From Ophiura sarsii (lineage: Eukaryota; Echinodermata; Ophiuroidea; Amphilepidida; Ophiuridae): a stretch of 64,000 nt of DNA. Made by a program: the position numbers and the translations under genes. Shown in pieces: positions 37,798-47,900 of the stretch. The notes beneath the pieces were generated by a model. The model ran no database searches. It had not been told where the DNA came from and saw nothing but the letters and a program-made list of their open reading frames with translations. How positions within the stretch are numbered: the first letter of the stretch is position 1; every line of letters starts with the position of its first letter. Where the stretch lies: contig CM069459.1 of NCBI GenBank assembly GCA_035610835.1, forward strand, positions 51,821,755 through 51,885,754. Direction: 5' to 3'.

Positions 37798-39384
37798 TTT
37801 AAAGGGGCACAGAGAAATTTCTCAAAAATTGAAATTCAATATTGTCACCATGTTTGGATAGACGATATACATAGAAACCCTCTCATGTAAGATTTTTTTA
37901 TCAAATATATCAGAAAAAATGACAAATAAAGACATTTCTCAGCATTTCCAAAGGTATATTAATACTTTTCACTTTTTTATGTATTTTGGTAAAAAAACAC
38001 CACCAATTGAATCAGAGAGGTCATGACTATGCATCACGCAACAAGCCATAGGTGGTATTCAAGGTTATTTTGAATAAACATGAAACCAATAAGTAATTTC
38101 GATATGATCTACATCATCGAAACTCAAAACGCTATAAAATCCATGAATTTCACATGAAATACTGCAAATTAAGCTCTACAGGGTAGTTAAAAAAAGTTGA
38201 CCTAAGTTCAAAGTCATTTTTCAACCACATTTATAGTTTCAGAGAATTTGTGTTTATGCCTACTTGGTCTTGATCAGCAGTACGTTTGAAATTAGCCTGA
38301 ACAAATGGCGCGTTTAGCTTGTTTGGTTCTTCAGATATGGTTCATTACAGAAAGCATGCACAAAACTGACTTGTCCACGGGAGCGTCTCTACTCTCTAGA
38401 GCATGCTCTAGATTCAGAATTGAAAAGCCCGCCATGACAAAGTATCCCAATCTATATGCTTATGTGCCACAAAGAAACGTAGGTACGCAGGTAGGTAAAG
38501 TCATGCACCAGATAGATGTTTCAGATGTCTTTTTTTTCTTCTTTTTTTTCTCCTTTTTTCACAACTTGTAAACAATCGTGTATAAGTCCACTGTGTGCAT
38601 TCTATCTCTACTAGGACGCTCCCGTGGACAAGTCAGTTTTGTGCATGCTCTCTGTAATGAACCATATCTGAGGAACCAACCAAGCTAAATTTACCATTTG
38701 TTCAGGATAATTTTAAAACGTACTGCTGATCAAGACTAAGTAAACACAAATTCTCTGAAACTATAAAATGTAGTTAAAAAGTTACCTTGAACTTGGGTCA
38801 ATTTTGTTTTGAACCACCCATACTTTAGATGGTAGTTAGTATGTCAAAAGAAATAAGTCCCCCACTTGGAAATGTGCATTTTTCTGGAAAACAGTTTAGG
38901 CTCATTAACCTGTTACAAAAATGTAAAATGTAGACTGAAATGTTACACATTTAATGTGCAATACAGTTTCACCCAACAGTTAACCTTCGCCTTGAAATGC
39001 TGCCATTTATTAAATTTGATGACCAATAAAAAATGACACTTTCTTGCATATAGGATTTGACAAATTGAAGTGTACTCCAAGGGATTATATACACTTTCAC
39101 TTTTCACTTTCCTTCACATTTTTATCCAACCATTTGAAGAAAGTGTATTCATGTGTTTCAATTTTTCATGGGTTTAAAATGTGTAACATTTCAGTCTACA
39201 TTTTACATTTTTGTAACAAGTTTTAAGGAGCCTGACTGTTTTCCAGAAAAATGCCCATTTCCCAGGGGACTCATTTCTTTTGACCTGTTTATATTAGCAT
39301 TATGTAGGCCTATATGTGAAAAACCTAACTTCTGAACAAAATTGAGGGCTCCCTCCATGAATAATCTCTTGGTGCCCCTTTAAA
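37798..39384. mobile_element. 1.6-kb element with perfect 13-bp ends and two internal hairpins
   Basis: Ends TTTAAAGGGGCAC (37798-37810) and GTGCCCCTTTAAA (39372-39384) are exact inverted repeats. Inside, about 38170-38395 is inverted at about 38610-38830 (shared words GACTTGTCCACGGGAGCGTC, AGATATGGTTCATTACAGA). Separately, about 38840-38960 is inverted at about 39165-39290 (TTTTTCTGGAAAACAG, TTACAAAAATGTAAAATGTA). Two side-by-side hairpins inside one TIR frame are unusual for a plain MITE. The frame at 38305-38571 lies within a hairpin arm and is not considered coding. Confidence 0.75.
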
Positions 39385-39406
39385 ACAAACTAAAACAATA
39401 CTAATA

Positions 39407-39489
39407 CAGGGTGAGTCAAAAAAAACGAACACTTTTTTCTAAATAAAAAAATCGCTGAAGTTGAGTAAACTTTTATTTGACTCACCCTG
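39407..39489. mobile_element. 83-bp TA-flanked mini-MITE (mariner type)
   Basis: CAGGGTGAGTCAAA at the left and TTTGACTCACCCTG at the right, each bordered by TA. The ends match the larger element at 62584-63249, so it is probably an internal-deletion derivative of that family. Confidence 0.85.
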
Positions 39490-41460
39490 TAGATACCATC
39501 TTACCATACTTCCTTATAAGTATCAAGACTCATTATTTCTGACTTTGTCTACCTTAACTTTCATTCAAAAACATCGATTGTACTTGAATGCAGTAGCCAA
39601 TACATATTAATTTGTCCGTAATTTATAGTCTATATTATAATCCGAGATGTCGTATGTATGCAACATTGCCACTTTCTTTCATTGTTTCACAAAATACTGC
39701 CAATGGCAGCCTGGTTGATACACTACTGATTCAAACACCATCTGCATACATACTTGAGAACTACCGGCCGATTGGTCAGAAAGATAGATACATCATTTAT
39801 TGCGCCAATCAGAGACAGTGTTATAATAATTGTATCACTGATAAAGATAGGAGTGAAACAATATACAAGCTGCATTTTAATTGGCTATTCAAATGAGTAT
39901 GTCTTGTAATAAACCAATCAGAACCACTGTTATATAGACAGGGATCAATGCTTTAGAGGTGTCCCAAGGACATAGCTTAGGCCTATCTGTCGAAGATGAA
40001 GAAACTGAATTAGTTATCTTGCTGGCCACGCACACTCCATGGATGTTTGAGTGGTATATTGGCCACTGTGTCGCGATGGTAATCCGAAAATCGTGCAGGA
40101 GTGTGGAGTTTGGAATAAAATGTCTTGGACAATGTTTTATTTGAAAAGTTACACTATAAGTTATATAATATATATGTTAACATGCGGTCATCATGGTCAT
40201 ATTGTATGCATATTTATTTCCGTTTCTTTCTTCTGTCGCTTATTCTTGGTATTAACTGTCACCTACAACTCACCTATTGGAATGTGGTGTCATTATAAAG
40301 GTAATCGCGTGAAAAGTACCAAGAGCAAAATGACACGATAAAATAATAAATACAAGTCCATTCAATCCATAACAAGTACGCAGCTATATGTATGCACTAT
40401 AATAGCCGTCGTTACCAGTGGATATACATGTATGAGCCATTGTATTCATAAATATCAGCCGATTGGTTCATAATTAGGATATATTCCATTCTATAACCGG
40501 AGAACAGTAAATGACCAAACAAATGATGATTGTTCTTGGTTTCGCTGCTATTTAGCATCGAAGTTTTACATGTAATCCGATTATCGCTATGTCAACCTGA
40601 TCACGCTTTTGAGTACTGAACCCCGATCGCAATGATCGCAACATAAAATCTATGGCGTGAGCCATCACACCAAACGGTGCGTGGTCCAGTTGGGGTTCTA
40701 TATTATTACTTCGGTAGTGAATACAGGATAACCGAATACCATGAATAAAAAAACACCTGTACTCAAATAGTTAAATAAATATTTAGAATATTTCTTACCA
40801 ACATATGAAGGCAACCAATAGGCCTACTTCAGCAAAAAGAATCACACCATTTCATGATACCGTTATCAAGTTATGACTATTTCGGTAAAATTAATGCCTT
40901 TTGAAACCGAACAAAATATTGAATATTGCACTCAATGGCACATGCTATTTATGATTGAGCGGCTACACGCAAGAGACCCAATAGCTAATTCATAAGACAA
41001 AACAAACTTGCTCAAAGTGCGCCCCATTATCAATTGTGAAATTTAAAAGAGCTTATTAGAGAAATATCAAAAAATCTTGTTCGGTTTTTAAAATGTACAC
41101 TTTTTTATGGCCAATTAAAATTATTATGAGACATTTTTGCACAGATCTTTATAAATAAAATCCTAAGTAGTAGCCAACAGGTTTGTTTGCTCACCCTGTA
41201 CACAGGAATCCAAAGATACCTCCTCATGTGGTTTTTGTTATCCTCATGTGTTTTTGTTCAAGTGCATGTTTGATTTAAACTTACATGTTTACCCATGACG
41301 GTATGTTATTGATTAATAACTGTTTTAATTCATTATTCATGTTATGTTTTCCACTGAATAATTTTACTTAAATGTGCTGTTACAATTTGCATCGTTTTCG
41401 TTTTGACAACAATATAATATCGGAATTCAAATAAGAAAGGTAATAATCAACATTTCATTG
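39490..41460. other. no recognised feature
   Basis: Only short frames are present. The frame at about 39959-40144 has somewhat protein-like composition but no supporting splice pair or family motif that I could identify. Confidence 0.45.
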
Positions 41461-41463
41461 CGG

Positions 41464-41728
41464 TGACTTTCCACGCAGCAGGTGTCTGCAGACTACATTT
41501 CAAATTGTCACAAAATGTTTCAGAAATGTCAACATTATTGAATATCATTACCATTTTTGGAATCACCATGAGAAATGCATTTAAGTAAGTGCAAACATGC
41601 CTAATATGGGTTCAGTAATCATTAAGATAGACTTTAAGAATTGCGAAAGGTTTCTGAAAATAATCTGTATCGGATATGGTAAAACTAATACTATAGCTAA
41701 TACTATAGCCGCGTGTGTCTAGTGTTAA
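41464..41728 (+). mobile_element. TTAA MITE, degenerate ends
   Basis: ACTTTCCACGCAGCAGGTG and a diverged palindrome GTCTGCAGAC at the left. The right end GCCGCGTGTGTCTAGTGTTAA ends with TTAA at 41725-41728. The left TTAA is not preserved. Confidence 0.75.
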
Positions 41729-42333
41729 AACAAAGACGGTGGTTAAAATGTACCTGGTGGTATGTTGATGTTGGCTTTTACCTGCATTCAATATAAATAT
41801 ATTATCTTTTCAGTTTGTCTAATAAATACTCACACACAGGATTGTCAAGGCTAGAGATAGTAGATGCCAAAGGGATAAGTCCCCGGGTACCAACCTAACA
41901 ACTACCATCTCAATCATTTCTATAAAAGACATGGCCCCAAGTATGCAGAACCCGCAGCCATTAAATCGCTAAAACTTGTAGATTACAAGTGTTTATTAGC
42001 TTTTTTCAAATAAAAAGTCAGTTTATTTTTAAAACTTAATATACAAGAGTGTTGGAATGGTTAGATTGTTAAACAGCCAAAGGGTCATACAATGTATTTG
42101 ATAGTGCATAGCCCGAGTCCATGCATGTCCATGCTATTGAACAAGTTACAACATGAACATGAAACTGGCAGGGCCATGCCTGATCATACCATTTTATTTA
42201 ACTGTGAATATGGTTTTCATTGGTCATTATTTCTAGTAAGACGTGCAGTGCCCAGACTTTTTTGTTAAATGTTGATAATCGGGGTTGGTATAATGGTGAT
42301 TGGTGTATGGTATTACGCCCGGTATTAACATGA

Positions 42334-42572
42334 TTAATACTTTCCATGCGCGGCAGGCGTCTGCAGACGATATTCGAAAATGTCACAAATTGTCAACATT
42401 ATTGAATTTAATTACCACACGTAGATTCGTCATGAATAATGCATTACAATAAGTACAAACATGCCTAGTATTGGTTCAGTAATCCTAAATATAACACTCT
42501 GAAAGTTAGGAGAGTTTTCTGAAAAATCTGGTTTGTATAATGGTAAAGCAATAGCCGCGTGGAAAGTGTTAA
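42334..42572 (+). mobile_element. TTAA MITE, complete
   Basis: TTAA at 42334-42337, then TACTTTCCATGCGCGGCAGG and CGTCTGCAGACG. The right end GCCGCGTGGAAAGTGTTAA has TTAA at 42569-42572. Length 239 bp. Confidence 0.88.
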
Positions 42573-42614
42573 ACCCGTTGTGGGGAGGCAGAATGGTTTG
42601 GACCAACATTCTCA

Positions 42615-42910
42615 GACGACGGTGGCCACGCGAAACATAACTTTTGAATTCGTATTGGAATAAAACGTCATCGCGAATGTTAATCTTATCATTTTGAAAA
42701 ATTCATCACAGGTTAGGAGATTTTGTTTCCAATCCAAAACCGTTGGAGTTGGCTAACCAACTCCATTGTAAATGCTATTTTTAAATTATTTTCGATCGTT
42801 AACCGGGCGATGACTGTTCAAAATATTTCAAAATGGTGCACTCTTGTTCCCATATGGTGTCGTCTGAGACGCGTGGCCACCATCGTATGCAAATTCTTAA
42901 ACCAATACGA
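42615..42910. repeat. imperfect inverted repeat around CGTCTGAGACG-like words
   Basis: CTCAGACGACGGTGGCCACG (about 42611-42630) has an inverted counterpart in GTGGCCACCAT with GTCGTCTGAGAC (42858-42885). TTCGTATTGG (about 42650) is inverted at about 42903. The arms are not cleanly collinear, so this is a decayed or rearranged element. Confidence 0.4.
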
Positions 42911-43184
42911 ATAAGTATGTAGTCATTATCTAAACAGGTGTTCATTGGTTGTTGTAGGCCTATAGATTGTTATGTTAGAAATAATATTTAGTGATAAATA
43001 TCCATAGCCTACACGTAGTACTTTTCTTGATGATACGCTTGCAAGGAACACACGCTAAAATCACTCTTTGACTAGAATTTTATAGTTCAACAGAATTTAT
43101 TGAAACCTTGTGCTGATGGGACTACTAGTACATCACAGAAATAGTATTATTCAACGTTAGAGTCAAAAGCAGCTAAACGTGGAC

Positions 43185-43424
43185 TTAACACTTTCCACGC
43201 GGCATGCGTCTGCAGACGACATTCCAAAACTTTACAAAATGTTTCAAAAAATTAATTAATTTCATTACTATAATTGGAATCACCATGAGATTTGCGTTGA
43301 AATAAGTACAAACATGCCTACTATTGGTTTAGTAATCCTTGAGATAGACCTTGAAAGTTGGGAATGGTTTCTGAAAACTCTATTTAGTATATTGTCAAAC
43401 AAATAGCCGCGTGGAAAGTGTTAA
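43185..43424 (+). mobile_element. TTAA MITE, best-preserved copy
   Basis: Reference copy of the family, 240 bp including TTAA at both sides (43185-43188 and 43421-43424). Perfect ends CACTTTCCACGCGGC and GCCGCGTGGAAAGTG. The palindrome CGTCTGCAGACG sits beside the left end only. The interior has no frame. TTAA targets are characteristic of the piggyBac superfamily, so a piggyBac-type source is inferred. Confidence 0.92.
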
Positions 43425-44255
43425 ACTTGAGTTGCATAGAACTTGTAGTGTTAATGGGATCTCACAAAGGAGTACTTTGCGTAATAACAAAAAATGATTT
43501 GCAGTTTGTTCAGTTTTCATGTGGATTGAAAGCTTTCTTATATTTTGTGGACGAAACCTACTTGGTCCGTGTGCAGACTGGAAAATGAGACATACATTAT
43601 ATGCTAATGAATTTAAAGGTCAGCCAAAAAGTGATTCAAGTTTGTTTTAGTCGATGGAGGATATTGTAAAAAAAATAAAAAAATTACCCTTTAATGTTGC
43701 ACCGAAAACCAAATAGAGTTCCTAAGTATGCATAGTTTGTATCATACATGTATTAGGTTGATGATAGCAGGTTACTACCCTGTCTGTATACGTCATATAG
43801 GTGTTACCCTGGCTCGCACAGAACCTCAATAGGTCGGTAGCGTAAGAATCCACTCATGACTACGGTCATCAATTTGACTCGGAAAGTATTACATACGTAT
43901 AACGTACATGTATACGCTGCTGTGAGAAAATAATATGCTCTCCCAATATACCTTGCTATAGATGTTGAATGTTGCGATCATGACATTGATGGCGTACTGC
44001 TGATTCCTTGGCAAGATACACAACCTTTTCGAAGCTTTATTTTCAGTCATGCAACGGTACGTGCGAGACTAACAAACTGGCAATGCGTTTGAGCCCATGT
44101 CCAATAATTGTGGGTTGTTTTCGGTGAGCAACCGTCATTATTTGTATCATCAGTCCGAGCAAGTTTCCGAATCATGGAAGATATTGCCGAATTCGGAAAT
44201 ACTGCTTTAGTTTGCCATTGGTCAATTCTTATAATTGGAAAACTGCTTCAGCATA
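43425..44255. other. no recognised feature
   Basis: AT-rich, short frames only, no repeat structure noticed. Confidence 0.45.
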
Positions 44256-44261
44256 TGCTAT

Positions 44262-44770
44262 CTATGGAACGCCGTTTGTAAACATTTGAACAATCATAAC
44301 TTGTGTGTGTATATGTAACATTTGTGTGTATATTATTGGTGAACAATCATAATTTGTGTGTGTATATGTAACATTTGTGTGTATATTATTGGTGAACAAT
44401 CATAATTTGTGTGTGTATATGTAACATTTGTGTGTATATTATTGGTTGTGCACACACAAATTATGATTGTTCAAAGATTTACAAACGGCGTACCATGGAA
44501 CGCCGTTTGTAAATCTTTGAACAATCATTGTTCAAAGATTTACAAACGGCGTACCATAATAAGCATACGTACACATGAGAATACACTCGCCCCCGCACAC
44601 ACAAAAGTTGGTACACATTACGAAAGATGAGTGCACACAAAAGTTGAGAACACACAAAAGTTGAGAACACAAAAGATGTTAATTTTATGGTAATAATAAA
44701 TTGTATATTCATTGAAATGTAATCAGGGAACCAATAAAAGACGTCGTTATAAATTTTACTACGTGTGACA
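44262..44770 (+). repeat. hairpin-rich repeat element, copy 1 (inverted partner at 61160-61835)
   Basis: Starts GGAACGCCGTTTGTAAACAT and contains three 53-bp units (from 44290, 44343, 44396) built on GTGTGTATATGTAACATTTG. It ends with AGATGTTAATTTTATGGTAA and ACCAATAAAAGACG blocks. The same blocks occur in reverse order and complement at 61160-61835, also with three 53-bp units. Near-perfect 29-bp palindrome arms lie at about 44498-44557. Confidence 0.8.
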
Positions 44771-44830
44771 GCTGTATAGAAATGATTGACAGTTAAACTT
44801 TCATACGAGAATTCATCAACGCCAACTAAT

Positions 44831-44838
44831 TATAAATA
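44831..44838 (+). promoter_or_regulatory. candidate TATA box of the four-exon gene
   Basis: TATAAATA lies 44 nt upstream of the exon 1 ATG. That would allow transcription to start near 44860 and leave a very short 5' leader. Confidence 0.4.
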
Positions 44839-44874
44839 TTAGGCGCTGCTGACTTTACCGAAATTTGATGCATC

Positions 44875-44976
44875 ATGGCCGAGCGAACTTCTGATGATTC
44901 TGAGCTGAGACGGATTTTAAGGGATTTGAAAATTCCCAACATTACAAGCATTGTCGACAAATGTCAAAATCAAAAT
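44875..44976 (+). other. exon 1 of candidate gene
   Basis: 34 codons from a strong-context ATG to a consensus GTAAGT donor at 44977. The composition (SDDSELRRILRDLK) looks like ordinary cytosolic protein rather than repeat DNA. Confidence 0.6.
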
Positions 44977-47900
44977 GTAAGTTATTAAAACTATTTTCAA
45001 ACAGTGTGTGTGTATTGCATGCTTGTACATGTACATGTAAGACAAGTCATCAAGTGTAAGCTTACATACAATACTAAAGCTAGCTTTAATTTAATTTAGA
45101 TTTATGTCATCCCAACTCCGACTCTCTTCTCGGTTTATTTTTTGTACCCTTGCCCATCTGCCCTCACCCACCTCACCCACCTCACGCCCTGGTGCTGCCG
45201 CTGGTAACCAATGACCCCACCCTATACTACGTTCATTTATCTCTGTGCAGTGACGTCAGAGCGTATATCAGTATACGCACCTTATTATCGCGCGCATGAT
45301 TATAGCGCGCTGGCGTGTGCTTCTGCGCGTTCAAAAACGAATTCCGGTAATTGTGCGTAAATGCTGCATCTATCACCCAAATATGCTCTGACGTCACTGC
45401 ACAGAGGTAGATGAACGGAGTATAGCCAGATGTGTTTGCTTTTTCTTTTGACGATAGGCCCACATCAGGGGTTCTCAACAGTTTTCTAGTGTGGGCCTGA
45501 TTGTAATTTAGAAATAAGTGTGGGCCTGATTGTAATTTAGAAATAATCTCGCGGGCCAGATAGACTGATAGAGCGTAGTGAGCGTACTTTCGGTTTGCAG
45601 TAAGCAAACTATTTGTAAACATAGAGATGGGATATAGGAATGATGATTGTAAAATGTTCCAGGTCCACCATTTTGGCTTAACAGACTAAAACAAAACAAT
45701 TTTGAAATGTTATTTATTTTTGATATTTCAAGATTAAGGTCATTGTGACAAACAAGCCAATTTGCTAGCATGTCAGATGGAATTTCCCACAATTCAAGTT
45801 TAATGCCATTACAGTGTATATTGTATGTTTTGGTTGAAAATTAATTTGAAATACATAATTTATAGGAAGACGTTTTCAGCTTTGACTGTTTGCAATGGTT
45901 TGGAGAAAAGGCACTGTTACTATATAGTATTAAATGTAATTGGATGACCAGTTATGCAAGCTCAGCTATACAGGACCCTAAACAGGTTAAAGGCAGTGTT
46001 GGAGCAAGTCTGACTCTGACTCAATGGATGAGTCCTAGTATGGACTCATACTCATACCCATTGGACTCGGACTCAAGCCTTGTGGACTCGGACTCGAACC
46101 CGAGTCCGTCGGACTCGAACCCGAGTCCAGTCAAACATGGCAAATTTCAACTTTTAATATATAAGTCCAAATACTGAATAACTTGGAAATAAAAGTGTCT
46201 CAATTAGGTCATTATAATACACGTCAACTGTCCACAATATACTGCCCTCACATGTATAGCAGTATCTTGTACAATCATGTGTAACTTAGGCCTAAAAAAA
46301 GAGGCTTGTTTGCCCTTACAACAGTGTTCGATTTAGTGGGGTTTTACATGGCACAGATGCATGTAACATTTGCTCTGTGCATGTAAAATTTTGCCTGTGC
46401 ATGCAAAATTTTGTGCTATTCAGCCTATTTTCAACAAAAAATCACAGTTGTGCATGCAACTTTTATTTTCTAAATCGAACACTGCCTTACAAAGATAAAA
46501 AAAGAGGGTCGGTCGGTCGGTCGCTTTTTTTTAATTTTTAAATATTGGACATGTTAGACAGAGAAGAACAGTCTTCTGTACATACATATTGCTTAATAAA
46601 ACACTTTAATGTACTTTAAATTATACCACTAAATATCTATGGGATAATAAATTACCATCTTATACTTGGGGAAAATTGAACTTTTGTCACTTTTTGAAGA
46701 TTTAAATGAAGATTTTTTTTTATTGATTTAAAAAAAAAAGTGGCAGGCAATTTTTAGATTTTTTGGGTCGGTCGCGTAAGGGCAAACAAACCACTTTTTA
46801 TTTTAGGCCTTTAGTGTACAATGTATACCAAAACATGGCAAATAACATAAGCAAGTAAGTTCATCGTGTGGGTAAATTAATATGAGTGATATTCTTTTTA
46901 CACTCCACAATTCATAAATGACAGCCAGTGAAAAGAATGAATTGAACCTGGGACCTGTGACACATTGCTTTTCAGTTAAAGGTGGTTGGTATGATCACTT
47001 TTGGAAATTTCACATGCTGTTTTCTATTCTACATAAAAGAACATCATTAAATTAGTCTAATTCCAAAGTTTGAGTGGAATTAATTCCATAGTTCTCATTT
47101 TAGAAGCGAAAGTTCACATACAATTTGTCCATAGAGTTGTACACAAATTGAATCGGTGGTAACCACCTTTCTCCGTAATTCACTACTTTTTCGCGTATAT
47201 CTTCTAAATGAAAAATCTTTTGGGCCTAGAATTTTGCATGGATGATGAGAAAAATCTTCTGATATCAAAATCACAGTTTTGATGAGAAAATCCACCGTGG
47301 GAAAAAAGTGATCATACCAACTACCTTTAAGTTCAGTAAGTACATTCAATATTACATGTAAGTCAGTCAAAAAATAATGGCATTATTTATTTATTTATTT
47401 TTTCATCAGGGTTGAGGTCAATTTTTACAGAGCTTGGATGTTTTGGGTTACTTTTACTCAATTATGGTTGACTTTGGCAATCAAGAATTGACTCACCGAC
47501 CAAGTTCCATGTACATGCACCAATGTTTACCCATTTGACCTTGAAGTGACTTTCAAAAAAATTCAGCATCAGTCAGACTCTTACCCTACCTACCTACCAA
47601 GTTTCTGTCCGTAAGACAATCTGTACAGATTTGACCCTGGATGCATGACCCCTTTCCAACATTGCGCGCCAACTCATTTGAACTTGGTCTGACCGGGCTT
47701 GAAGTGCATCCCCTATAAAACTAGCAAATGTTTGTGTTTGTGTTTGTGACCTTCTCAATTTTTTTTTTTCAACATCAATAATTGACACCACCCACCGAGT
47801 TACATGTCCATACACCAATGTTATTGTTTACCTATTTGACCTTGGATGACTTCGGTGACATTGAAGTGACCTTTAAAATTGTAAGCATCAAGAATTGACT

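Noticed and set aside
38305..38571. 88-residue frame starting M-A-R-L-A-C-L-V
   Set aside because: Lies in one arm of a long hairpin, whose other arm encodes the mirrored sequence, and it ends in a poly-T-derived Phe run.
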